DNA of 64,000 bases from Meridianimarinicoccus sp. MJW13. GTDB lineage: Bacteria; Pseudomonadota; Alphaproteobacteria; Rhodobacterales; Rhodobacteraceae. The translations under genes were made by a program, and so were the position numbers. Position 1 is the first letter of the stretch. Every line of letters starts with the position of its first letter. Below the pieces are notes generated by a model. That model did not search any database, had not been told where the DNA came from, and worked only from the letters and a program-made list of their open reading frames with translations. Shown here piece by piece: positions 26,512 to 34,754 of the stretch. The DNA lies in contig NZ_JACNMU010000011.1 in NCBI RefSeq assembly GCF_014901205.1, positions 1 to 64,000 of the forward strand, given 5' to 3'.

Positions 26512-27650
26512 TGGACATCCTCCGTCTCGCGCAGGCGACCGAGTGCCGACGCTACGACCTCCAGTTCGTTCTCTGAGAACCCTTCTTCCCGCACGTGTTC
26601 GAGGAAGTCGCCAATGACCTCGACAGGGTTCGCGACCGCTAGGGCACGTCCCGTTAAGGACTTCACTTCTGGCGCCTGTTCATCCCGCTCGTAGAAAAGT
26701 TCACAGGCGTTCGGGAACACGTCGCGGATGCGCTTCATTCCATCGATCACAGGCGCATCATCGGTAAGCACGGCTTTGATAAAATCGTCAGATCGGTCTG
26801 CGAGGAGAAGTTCTGCGTGACGTCCCTTCAAGACGCGCACTTGGCGAATGGGTGTGAAAGGAATGCTCTCTATCGTGGTTTGCCCGACTGCATCGATCTC
26901 GACGAGGCTCATCGACTTCTGGCAGTCAGATTCATCAAACCCGAAAGCCAGTGGCGATCCCGAATACCGGATATGAGGGGCACCAACCGATTGCGGCCGG
27001 TGCAGATGGCCAAGAGCCACATAATGGGCACCCTCAAACACGGCCGAACTGACGGTCTCGATGCCGCCGACCCTAGTGAGAGGTCGTTCACTTTCGCTGC
27101 TTGAAGCCCCGGCTACGAAAGCATGCGAAACGACGACCCAACGCGTACCATCGGGAATGTTACGCCGACCGCAAGCCACCTGAGCCGCGAGAACGTCCTC
27201 GGGAGTGTGGAGAGCTTCGTCGGAAAAACATTCACGGGCAGCATACTCGTAGGCGAAGGGCAACCCTGTGAACGCCACAGGTCCGTGGGCGTCCGTAAGT
27301 AACAGCGGCTTCTCGTCCGCACTGATAGCCCCACGTATCAAAGCGCGTCGTGTGTCTGTCATGATCGCCATGGACGCGATTCGATCACCCGAGTCGTGAT
27401 TGCCGGCGATCATTACCACGGCCGCCTCGGTCTCCGAGGCAACGCGCGCCAAGAACCCATTGAACTGACGCACGGCAGACGTCGGCGGGGCAGCCCGGTC
27501 AAAAATATCTCCTGCAATCACAAGAACGTCAACGTCGCGGGAGGTGATCGCCGAAACGATCTGATCGAGAATTGCTGCGTGATCGGCATCGAGAGGAATC
27601 CCGTTGAACTGACGTCCGAGATGGAGGTCGGCAGTGTGAAGAATCCTCAT
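26508..27650 (-). CDS. sbcD: SbcD-like Mre11-type nuclease subunit
   Basis: A calcineurin-like metallophosphoesterase of 380 residues. Metal ligands are visible in DLH (residues 8-10), GDIFD (47-51), GNHDS (83-87), SHAFV near 175 and GHLHRPQ near 215. The C-terminal capping region is of usual length. It provides the nuclease active sites of SbcCD. It is the first gene of the minus-strand defence operon. The start lies 77 bp from the divergent WYL regulator, whose probable operators occupy the gap. Confidence 0.9.
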   Translation of the reverse strand: MRILHTADLHLGRQFNGIPLDADHAAILDQIVSAITSRDVDVLVIAGDIFDRAAPPTSAVRQFNGFLARVASETEAAVVMIAGNHDSGDRIASMAIMTDTRRALIRGAISADEKPLLLTDAHGPVAFTGLPFAYEYAARECFSDEALHTPEDVLAAQVACGRRNIPDGTRWVVVSHAFVAGASSSESERPLTRVGGIETVSSAVFEGAHYVALGHLHRPQSVGAPHIRYSGSPLAFGFDESDCQKSMSLVEIDAVGQTTIESIPFTPIRQVRVLKGRHAELLLADRSDDFIKAVLTDDAPVIDGMKRIRDVFPNACELFYERDEQAPEVKSLTGRALAVANPVEVIGDFLEHVREEGFSENELEVVASALGRLRETEDVQ

Positions 27651-27657
27651 GACAATG

Positions 27658-27695
27658 GTCCATATAATTTTTATTCGTATAATTTCTAGATGGAC
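27658..27695. promoter_or_regulatory. Divergent promoter region between sbcD and the WYL gene
   Basis: The short AT-rich gap contains an inverted repeat GTCCAT (27658-27663) and ATGGAC (27690-27695), with two direct repeats TATAATTT between them at 27663-27670 and 27678-27685. The direct repeats could also supply -10 boxes. Symmetry and location suit binding by the WYL regulator encoded to the right, which would control both directions. Binding is inferred. Confidence 0.45.
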
Positions 27696-27727
27696 ATACA
27701 GGCGAGAGTCAAGGTAGGGATGCGCAC

Positions 27728-28522
27728 ATGAAGCTCGACGACCTCAAACATGCGCAGAGAGAGCGCCTGATCTTTCTGGACCGTTGCCTGACTTGGCGGG
27801 GTATGGCAAACCGCAAGGATCTGATCGACCACTTCGGTATTTCGACCGCGCAGGCAGCGCTGGACTTCCGTGTCTATCTTGGTCTCGCGCACAGTTCACC
27901 GCCGACCTATGATCCGGTGCGAAAGACATACATAGCTGCGAGCGAGCACGAGGCATTAGCACCATCCGGCCTGACCGAAGCCTTCGATATCTTGGCATGC
28001 GTCGATGAAGACACGCCTTCGTCCGCGTTGCCTCGACCGGAACGGAAGGCAGATCAAAGGACCATCGCGTTTCTTCATCAAGCAATCAGGTCGGGGAAAG
28101 CCGTCCACGTCCGATACACATCAATGTCGTCCGGTGCCGACGAAGGGCAGTGGATCGCACCGACCCGCTTCACGTCCGATGGTGAAAGCGTGCACTTGCG
28201 TGCCCACAGTTTCAAACGCGGTGAATATCGGAACTACCTCCCGATCCGCATTGATCCTGACAGCTCCTTCGAGGAGAAACCCATAGACAAGCCTCTGCCG
28301 GAGGACGTGGATTGGAATACTCGAGCAATCATTTGGCTGCGACCAAAAACAGGACTTTCAGATGAGCAAGCAAAGGTCGTCAGACGTGAATTCGGCTTTG
28401 AAGGCGAATGGCTCCGTGTCGAAACCAGAAAAGCGCTGGAATTCTTTTTTGATCGTCGATGGGGGTTGGATACCGTAGGTGCACGGCTTGAGCGCGCGAA
28501 AACGGACTACGAACCAATATGA
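27728..28522 (+). CDS. WYL-domain transcriptional regulator of the defence island
   Basis: The 264-residue protein has an N-terminal winged helix (WRGMANRKDLIDHFGISTAQAALD, residues 22-45), a central WYL-type domain (IAFLHQAIRSGKAVHVRYTSMS then RWIAPTRF-like and LRAHSFKRGEYRNYLPIRI, about 115-185) and a C-terminal WCX region. This is the BrxR/CapW architecture: a dimeric repressor found beside BREX, CBASS and other defence loci and thought to sense a ligand through WYL. It diverges from sbcD and so probably represses the whole minus-strand operon. It ends 3 bp from the convergent virD4. Confidence 0.85.
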   Translation: MKLDDLKHAQRERLIFLDRCLTWRGMANRKDLIDHFGISTAQAALDFRVYLGLAHSSPPTYDPVRKTYIAASEHEALAPSGLTEAFDILACVDEDTPSSALPRPERKADQRTIAFLHQAIRSGKAVHVRYTSMSSGADEGQWIAPTRFTSDGESVHLRAHSFKRGEYRNYLPIRIDPDSSFEEKPIDKPLPEDVDWNTRAIIWLRPKTGLSDEQAKVVRREFGFEGEWLRVETRKALEFFFDRRWGLDTVGARLERAKTDYEPI

Positions 28523-28525
28523 TAA

Positions 28526-30538
28526 CTAGATCCCTTCTCGTACGCCGTTCTTGCTCCGCTCCATAGTTGCCTCTAACATATCGAGACCATCGACGGCGGA
28601 ACGCATCTGCGCCTCACCCACGGCGCTCGCTGCCTCGGCATCCGTGACTTGGCCCCCAAAATCCATCTCCATCTGTCGTTGTTCCTGAGCGACGACGGCT
28701 TGAACGACAGGCGCGGTCTTCTTTGGGGCGACATGGGTTTGCTCTGGCGATTGGCCATCAGCAGCCTCGCGGGCGGCCACCACATCGGCTTCAGATCCGC
28801 GGGACTCGTCCGGCGGCGGCGTCATCGGCATGGCGCGCATACTTAGTGGCAGCGTGCCCTGCAACCCACCTCCCCCGGGTTCCGGGAACGGCAACTCGCC
28901 CGTCTGCGCCGCGTGGATCGCCTTAAACAGCCGATCGTCAAAATACTGGATCCGCTTCGCACGGACCGGCATCTGGGCATCGATGACCATGACGATTTCA
29001 TCGAGCGGCAGGCGGCGCGCCTCATCTTCCGGCAACAGCGAGCTTTCCTCGGTCCGCGTGGATTGGCTGCGTCCTTCGAAGGGGTTCTTGCCGATGGATT
29101 GAGATCGCGTGACGACCGTCTTCGTGGTCTTGCCGACCGCCTTGCTCAACTCCTCGACGGTCTTCTCGTCCGAGGGCGTCAGGTAGAGCTTCACGCCGGC
29201 ATTGCCCTGCAGGGCGCGGCGGGTGTTCTCGCCGTAGATTTCATCGAGGGCCGGGATGGTCTGGGTGACGACGGCCAAATGTCCACGATAGGTGCGCAGG
29301 GTCTCGATGCTCTCGACTACGATGGGCATTTTGCCCAATCGATTGAACTCATCGAGCATGATCATGACGGGCCACGGCTCATCCGGTCCGGGGTCCTTTT
29401 CCTGCATGGCCGAGAGCAGGTCGGAGAAAAACAGCCGGATCAGCGGCGCGAGCGGCTTCACCATCAGCGGCTGGACCACGAGATAGACCGAAAAGGGCTT
29501 TTTCCGGATCGTGCGGAAATCAAAATCCGACACCGCCGTCGCTTCATCGATGGCCGGGTTCTGCCATTGGTCGAGCCCCGAGGTCATCAGGAGCGAGACA
29601 TAGGAGGTCAGCGTGTCGTTATTGGTCGAAGCGAGCCGCGTGAAGATCAGCTTGGCCGCCCTGTTGTCGACCTCATGGCCCCGCGCGAAATACTCCTTCT
29701 GCTTATTCCCGCCCGAGGCCGCGATGCGGTAGATCTCGCCCAAGGTGGGACGCTTGCGCTGGAAGGCCAAGAGCCCTGCCGCCACGAAGAGATCGATCCC
29801 GCCTTTGAGGAGCCCCTGCACCCGATCGTTGTCGCTTTGAAGGAAGAGCGTCGCGAGGAGCTGCAATTCCATCTGCTGGCGTGCTGGATCTTTCAGTTGA
29901 TAGATGCGCAGGAGCGGGTTGTAGCGATGCGTGCGCTTGCCCTCCCAATCGGTGGGGGCAAAGCGATAGACCTTGTCGCCTTGGGCTGCACGGTGGCGGG
30001 CCGTGGCCTCGAAACACTCGCCCTTCACATCGAGCGTCACGGCGGAGCCTTGCCAGGTCAGCAGGTTCGGGATGACGAAGCCTGTGGTCTTGCCGCGGCC
30101 CGTGGGCGCCACGATCAGCGCATGCGGAAAAACCTTCGAGCAAATGTAATTGGCGCGGGAGCCCGGCGTCCCCAGTTTGCCGAGGATGAACCCGGTCCCT
30201 GGCGCCCCGAAGAACCCATTGGCGCTCATCTCGCGCGCGCTCTGCCAATGGGTCTGGCCAAAGCGTGTCAGAGCGGACCCCGAGAGGGCGAGGCTCAACA
30301 TTAGGCCGGCGGCGGCGAAGCTGCCGATGATCAGGTGAATAAGTTGCGCGTCCTCCGGGCGGCGATCGAGGATCGCCAGATAGTTCTGTGCGATATAGGC
30401 AAAGTCGATCTCGGCCCCGAAGCCGAGATCCTGGTAGGTCAGCACCGCCGAGGCGATGGTATAGCCCATGGCGGCGGTCACCATCGTTACAAGCAGGACG
30501 CCCGTGGCGATCCGGACTTTGCCCATGGACGCGCTCAA
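28526..30538 (-). CDS. virD4: VirD4/TraG type IV coupling protein
   Basis: The coupling protein recruits the relaxase-DNA complex to the T4SS. Two membrane helices at about residues 8-34 and 66-90 precede the motor domain, with Walker A APTGRGKTT (144-152) and Walker B PVMIMLDEFNRLG near 400. The C-terminal 130 residues are low-complexity and Gln/Ala-rich. At 670 residues it is normal in length. Its ATG overlaps the relaxase stop. It is 14.7 kb from virB6, because the defence island lies between the two. Confidence 0.94.
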   Translation of the reverse strand: MSASMGKVRIATGVLLVTMVTAAMGYTIASAVLTYQDLGFGAEIDFAYIAQNYLAILDRRPEDAQLIHLIIGSFAAAGLMLSLALSGSALTRFGQTHWQSAREMSANGFFGAPGTGFILGKLGTPGSRANYICSKVFPHALIVAPTGRGKTTGFVIPNLLTWQGSAVTLDVKGECFEATARHRAAQGDKVYRFAPTDWEGKRTHRYNPLLRIYQLKDPARQQMELQLLATLFLQSDNDRVQGLLKGGIDLFVAAGLLAFQRKRPTLGEIYRIAASGGNKQKEYFARGHEVDNRAAKLIFTRLASTNNDTLTSYVSLLMTSGLDQWQNPAIDEATAVSDFDFRTIRKKPFSVYLVVQPLMVKPLAPLIRLFFSDLLSAMQEKDPGPDEPWPVMIMLDEFNRLGKMPIVVESIETLRTYRGHLAVVTQTIPALDEIYGENTRRALQGNAGVKLYLTPSDEKTVEELSKAVGKTTKTVVTRSQSIGKNPFEGRSQSTRTEESSLLPEDEARRLPLDEIVMVIDAQMPVRAKRIQYFDDRLFKAIHAAQTGELPFPEPGGGGLQGTLPLSMRAMPMTPPPDESRGSEADVVAAREAADGQSPEQTHVAPKKTAPVVQAVVAQEQRQMEMDFGGQVTDAEAASAVGEAQMRSAVDGLDMLEATMERSKNGVREGI

Positions 30539-32874
30539 TGGACCTGACCCCGCTCCGTCTCGCCATCCACGTCTGTCGCGCGGTGTTTTTCGTACTCGGC
30601 GTCGGCGAGTTCATCCACCACCTGGCGCAACGCCTCCGTGTTGGCCGTCGCTGCATCGGATTGCAGGTAGACCTTGGCGACATAGAGCCGGTCGAGACGG
30701 TCCTCGAGAACCTTGTCCAGCGCATCGGCATCGCCGGATGTGAGGCGGCCCAATTGGCGGTCATCCAGCACACGCGCGATCTCCTCGCGGAAAGCGTCCC
30801 GCTCCGCCTCGGTCTCGAAGGGCGCGGACAACTCCCCCGCCCGCTCATGGTCCAGAACACGCGCAATCTCGTCTGCAAGGCGGTCGGCACGGTCAGACTG
30901 CGGCGCCGTTTCACCGCGGGCGGCGAGGAGTGCGTCGCGCGTTCCAGACCCGAGCCCGTCGCGCATCTCATTCTCGCGGCGGACCTGATTGATGGCCTCC
31001 GTGTCGCGTATCTCGACGACAGCCGCATAGGTCGCGCCGAGCCCGCGGGCGAGGTGGGACGGCATGTCCGGATAGCGCGCGCGCAAGTCATCCGCGACTG
31101 CGTCTGCAACCGGCGTACGAACATCTCGCCCCTCCATGATCCCGTCAACTTCATGGGTGATCTCGCTGGCGCGGAAAGCATCGGTGATGGTCTCCCTGTA
31201 GGGCTCAGACCGGTCGATCACATCGCCAGGGCGTGCGAGCAGCTCCGGATGTGCCTCAAGATACGCGCGTTGCTCCGCCGCGATCCGGCGTTCTGCCCGT
31301 GAGACAACCTCCCACTCCCGATCCTCGATCTGCTGCGCTGTCAGACCCTCGGCGCGCATCTCCTGACGGATTGTTCCTTCCATCGCCCGGACCGCGTCCT
31401 CGTGATAGTGGAACCGCTCGCTGACCGGGTCCGCTTCCACAACGCCATCCCGGCGCAGCACGTTCTCCCGTTCCAAAAGCGTGCCAAGTTCGACATGCAC
31501 ATCGTTGAGAATGTCGCGCGCCTGTTCCAGATCGGCGCGGCGTTCGAGGTTCAAATCGCGCGCCTCGGCCACCTTGGCGAAATCATGGGCGATCCATTGA
31601 TGCTCGAGCGCTGCATTGGAGGCGCCCGTCTCGATGCGGGCCACCACTTCCGATGTGCTGATCGCGGTGCCGCGCAGAGCAGCGTCAATGCGCGATCTCA
31701 GGTCGGGCTCGGCCAGTCGCTCGCGGTGGCTAGCGTCGATATTGGCCTCGGAATAGATGCCGCCCTCCGAGGGAGCGTCTGACAACGTACTCGAACGCAA
31801 TCCGAGCGGCTGCATGTGCTGGACTTGCGCCTGGATCTCGATGAGGCGTTTTTCCAGCACGGGACGTTCCGCATCGGACTTCTCAGCGATCATGCCCTGC
31901 ACCCGCGCGAGCTTCTCCGCATAGAGGCTTCTGAGATCCTCGAAACTCTGATCCTCGGCCATATAGACATCTCCTGTTCGGTCCACCTGCCCGCCGCGCG
32001 CCAGCACCTCACCCGCGCGGAAGAGCGCCGCCGCGATATCCTCGCGGGCTTCACGTGAAGCCTCTGCGGCCAGCGAGTGGTAGACGGTTCTGGTGTTGGC
32101 GATCTCCGCGAGCGTCCGCGTCAGGTCGGTGCCCACGCGTTCGCGCTCGCGGGGCGCGCGACCCTCTTCCTTCGCGGCATAAACTTCGCGGGTTGGGGCG
32201 GGGTAATGTACAACCCCGCGATCCACCCGCCGTGTGGCCTCGAGGCGCACGCCGTACTTCTCCGCCTCTTCGACCATGGCGAGGCGGAAATCGTCATAGT
32301 TGAAGCGATGATTGCGCCCCAGAAAAAAGAACTCGCCTTCTTGCGAGCGGCGGTTCAGCACCAGATGCGCATGGGGATGATCACGGTCCTCATGCACCGC
32401 GATGATGTAGTCGAAATGCCCCGCGTCGGTCTGGAAGAACCGCTCGGCCACATCCGTCGCGATATCGCGCACATCCTCGCCCCGCGCGCCGACAGGGAAG
32501 GACATGAGCATATGGGTGGTCTGCCCAAGCTTGGGTTTGAAACCGGCACTCCAGCGCTTGGCAAAGCGCTCGGTGAGATCCTTGATGTCCTTCGCTTCGA
32601 GCTTCGCCTTGCCATCCAGGAAGCCGCTCGAATCCACGATATGGGTGGACTTGGTGGTGAGGTACTCGAGCTGGTTTGTGAGCTGTGATTTGGTATGCGT
32701 ACCGCCGCCCCGGATCGCCTTGAAGACCGCCGGGCGGTGCCCTGCTGCCGCGCGCACAAGCTGGCTCTGCTTGGCCACGTGCAGCCCCTGCATCGAGCCC
32801 CGGATCCGGCTCCAGCCGTCCCGAAAGACCTCGCCGGTGACAGCGTCAACAGCATCATTCAGCCGCATGGGCAA
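30535..32874 (-). CDS. Relaxase (VirD2/MobA-type conjugal nickase)
   Basis: The relaxase nicks oriT and pilots the transferred strand. The N-terminal 200 residues hold the catalytic domain: a candidate nucleophile tyrosine at 71 (NQLEYLTTKS) and the metal-binding motif HEDRDHPHAHLVLNRR at 161-176. A long helical region of about 550 residues follows, rich in charged coiled coils, with no helicase motif, so this is not a TraA/TraI-type fusion. The start overlaps the end of mobC. MOBP-type is my best class, from the histidine motif; an alignment is needed. Confidence 0.88.
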   Translation of the reverse strand: MPMRLNDAVDAVTGEVFRDGWSRIRGSMQGLHVAKQSQLVRAAAGHRPAVFKAIRGGGTHTKSQLTNQLEYLTTKSTHIVDSSGFLDGKAKLEAKDIKDLTERFAKRWSAGFKPKLGQTTHMLMSFPVGARGEDVRDIATDVAERFFQTDAGHFDYIIAVHEDRDHPHAHLVLNRRSQEGEFFFLGRNHRFNYDDFRLAMVEEAEKYGVRLEATRRVDRGVVHYPAPTREVYAAKEEGRAPRERERVGTDLTRTLAEIANTRTVYHSLAAEASREAREDIAAALFRAGEVLARGGQVDRTGDVYMAEDQSFEDLRSLYAEKLARVQGMIAEKSDAERPVLEKRLIEIQAQVQHMQPLGLRSSTLSDAPSEGGIYSEANIDASHRERLAEPDLRSRIDAALRGTAISTSEVVARIETGASNAALEHQWIAHDFAKVAEARDLNLERRADLEQARDILNDVHVELGTLLERENVLRRDGVVEADPVSERFHYHEDAVRAMEGTIRQEMRAEGLTAQQIEDREWEVVSRAERRIAAEQRAYLEAHPELLARPGDVIDRSEPYRETITDAFRASEITHEVDGIMEGRDVRTPVADAVADDLRARYPDMPSHLARGLGATYAAVVEIRDTEAINQVRRENEMRDGLGSGTRDALLAARGETAPQSDRADRLADEIARVLDHERAGELSAPFETEAERDAFREEIARVLDDRQLGRLTSGDADALDKVLEDRLDRLYVAKVYLQSDAATANTEALRQVVDELADAEYEKHRATDVDGETERGQVH

Positions 32875-33448
32875 ACTCCCTCAGCGCGGCCGTGGCTTCC
32901 AGCTGCATCGCGTCCCGACGGCGCCGCAAGAGCAGGTCGATCTCGTCAGCGGAATCCAAGATGAACCGCGCCAGCCCGCGCATCTGCGCGAGGCGCAATT
33001 CGGTGAACTCGGCACTCGTGCCCCCCACGGCCCCCTGCCCCCGCCGGTTGGCCTGCGTCATCTGCTTGGCGATCTGCGCGACCCCATTGCCGACCTCGTG
33101 CAACGAGGCGCGGTAGCGCGCCATCTCTGCCGCCATCTGCGCGTCCGGAACAAACACCCCACCCGCCGCCTGGATCAGCCGCCGCAGCCCCTCGGCCCGG
33201 CTCTCGATCCCCGCCTTGGCCAACACCTCGTCGAGCGCCTCAAGCTCCGCAGCCGTGACCTTCACACTGACCGCTGAGACCGGAATTGCGGCATCCGTCT
33301 TGCGCTCGGCATCAGCTTTGAGGACGTAGCGCACGGCCCGCGATGTGACCTCGAAACGCTCAGCCAGCTCAGACGTCGACACACCCTCCACCGCCTCGCG
33401 GACGATCTGCATCTTCTCGATCTCTGTCAGGCGTTTTGTTCGGGACAT
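32855..33448 (-). CDS. mobC: MobC-like relaxosome protein with N-terminal HTH
   Basis: The frame opens at 33526, but ATG 33448 gives the sensible N-terminus MSRTKRLTEIEKMQIV. Residues 5-45 look like a helix-turn-helix (EGVSTSELAERFEVTSRAVRYVLK). The middle has a ribbon-helix-helix-like segment (SVKVTAAELEALDEVLAKAGI) followed by SRAEGLRRLIQAAGG, as in MobC/NikA accessory proteins that bend oriT for the relaxase. The C-terminus is helical. The gene is first in the mobC-relaxase-virD4 operon and faces the candidate oriT. Confidence 0.75.
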   Translation of the reverse strand: MSRTKRLTEIEKMQIVREAVEGVSTSELAERFEVTSRAVRYVLKADAERKTDAAIPVSAVSVKVTAAELEALDEVLAKAGIESRAEGLRRLIQAAGGVFVPDAQMAAEMARYRASLHEVGNGVAQIAKQMTQANRRGQGAVGGTSAEFTELRLAQMRGLARFILDSADEIDLLLRRRRDAMQLEATAALREFAHAAE

Positions 33449-33482
33449 GCGGAAGAAAGACCCCCTATTTCCTGCCACCTTC

Positions 33483-33567
33483 CACCAAGGCTGACCCCAC
33501 CTTACGATAATATACCAAGCTGTCAATTATATACTTACGTTGCGCTCAGGCTCAGGCAGCCTTGGTG
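33483..33567. other. oriT: Candidate oriT: 11-bp perfect inverted repeat around an AT-rich core
   Basis: CACCAAGGCTG (33483-33493) and CAGCCTTGGTG (33557-33567) are perfect inverted repeats. Between them lies a 63-bp AT-rich core that contains TTACGATAATATA and TTATATACTTACG. The site is about 35 bp upstream of mobC in the relaxosome operon, where origins of transfer usually lie. The nick site cannot be placed from sequence alone. The same region also has to contain the mobC promoter; TTGACA is visible on the minus strand. Confidence 0.5.
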
Positions 33568-33962
33568 TCCGCTTCCCCCGCAGCCCGCAGGGACGCGGCT
33601 CTGCCGCCCTCACCACCAGCACAGCCTCCAGCTTCAAAGGCCCCTTCTCCAGCACCGCCCGAGGGTCTGGACGAACACGCATGTGTTCGGACGGAACCGC
33701 GGGCGGGCGCAAACCCCACCGACAGGGCGGACAGGCAGGGTCAAGGAGGGCCAGATTTGGGCACCAAATCTCTGCCGCAAAAACCGGGAGGCCTCGGCCG
33801 ATAGGTTTTTGTGGATGGCCCCCTTGAGGCTGACTGGCCGGTCTGTCGCGGCCAGATCATTCCGGGGGAAGTGCGTCCGTTGAATGCGCAGCGACCGGCA
33901 GCTTCGTGAGGTCGCCTCGGGCTATCACCCGCGCCGGTGACGGCATCCCTGGAACAGGGATC
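33568..33962. other. GC-rich intergenic stretch without a supported gene
   Basis: Several short frames on both strands are open only because of the high GC content, and none has a ribosome-binding site or a convincing translation. It adjoins the candidate oriT and may carry part of it. Confidence 0.4.
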
Positions 33963-33993
33963 GGGCCGCCCCCGGATCGTCCTGGGGCGGCCC
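33963..33993. terminator. Strong hairpin downstream of the small minus-strand gene
   Basis: GGGCCGCCCC and GGGGCGGCCC make a perfect 10-bp stem with an 11-nt loop, 17 bp past the stop of the 68-aa gene. No run of T follows on either strand, so it is either a factor-dependent stop, a transcript-stabilising hairpin or a protein site. Confidence 0.45.
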
Positions 33994-34009
33994 ATCCTCG
34001 TCAGAGGAT

Positions 34010-34216
34010 TCAGTCCTGAGGATCTTTCGCGCTCGGTGGGAACATCACCAGCTCCGAGACCGCGACGGGAAAGTCGAGCTTGAGGCTGAAGAACTCCGAG
34101 CCATCCCCGTTGCGGGTGTTGCGGAACATCGCACCCACGCGCTGAAAACGGGTGCGCTCCTGGCCATCGGTATCGGTGAACTTGACGGGGACGGTGGCGA
34201 CGTAGTGGTTGGTCAT
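34010..34216 (-). CDS. Small plasmid protein, 68 aa
   Basis: The ATG at 34216 has AAGGAG eight bases before it, so the longer open frame up to 34387 is not used. The protein begins MTNHYVATVPVKFTDTDGQ and alternates polar and hydrophobic residues through VGAMFRN and FFSLKLDFPVAVSELVMFPP, suggesting a small beta-rich fold. It resembles the DUF736-type single-domain plasmid proteins in length and style, but I cannot assign a family. Function unknown. Confidence 0.6.
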   Translation of the reverse strand: MTNHYVATVPVKFTDTDGQERTRFQRVGAMFRNTRNGDGSEFFSLKLDFPVAVSELVMFPPSAKDPQD

Positions 34217-34754
34217 TTGGTTACTCCTTGTTGCGATGGGGATCACCCGGCACGGGGGCAAGAGGCCCGGTCGCAACCGCAAATGCGGAGGGTCCGCGGC
34301 CCGCCGTGGAAGCCGTATTTGTGCTTGCCGGAGCGTCAGCGGAGGGCACGATTGGGCCGACCCCGTGCGATCCACATCTATGAGCAAAAAGGAGAGACCC
34401 GGATGACCCTTGCCATCACGCAGCCGTCACCATCCGCGTTCGCGTCCCGCCGATCCTGGCCGGGGTGCTGACGGAGACCGCCCGCGTGGATGCTATGTTC
34501 CGAAACACCCTCCGAGGGACATGCAGGTCTTCAGCCTCATGTGTGACGTCTCGACCCCTCGGTCTTGCGCTGCGGACGATGTGCGAGGCGCGCACCATCC
34601 CCAGCCCCTACCGATGCGGATGGGCCGAACTCTGACGGGCTGGGTAGAGCGGTGACGGTGCTGGACGCCGTGAGCTGCCGATCAAGTGTGACCGATCGCA
34701 CGCGCCGTGAGACATGACGAAAGGGCCGCGCCAAGCACGACCCCGTTACGGCCA
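34217..34754. other. Intergenic region of about 540 bp with no supported gene
   Basis: I see the ribosome-binding site of the leftward gene at its left edge and nothing else that is convincing. Open frames here have Arg/Ser/Pro-rich translations and no start signals. Confidence 0.4.

Noticed and set aside
23437-27650. Wadjet-type SMC system
   Set aside because: The ATPase has a CPVC zinc hook and is paired with a calcineurin-like nuclease, which is SbcCD. JetA, JetB and JetD are absent.
28913-30304. 463-codon plus-strand frame opposite virD4
   Set aside because: An antisense shadow; the virD4 frame has both Walker motifs.
30535-32874. TraA-type relaxase-helicase fusion
   Set aside because: No Walker or helicase motifs follow the relaxase domain.
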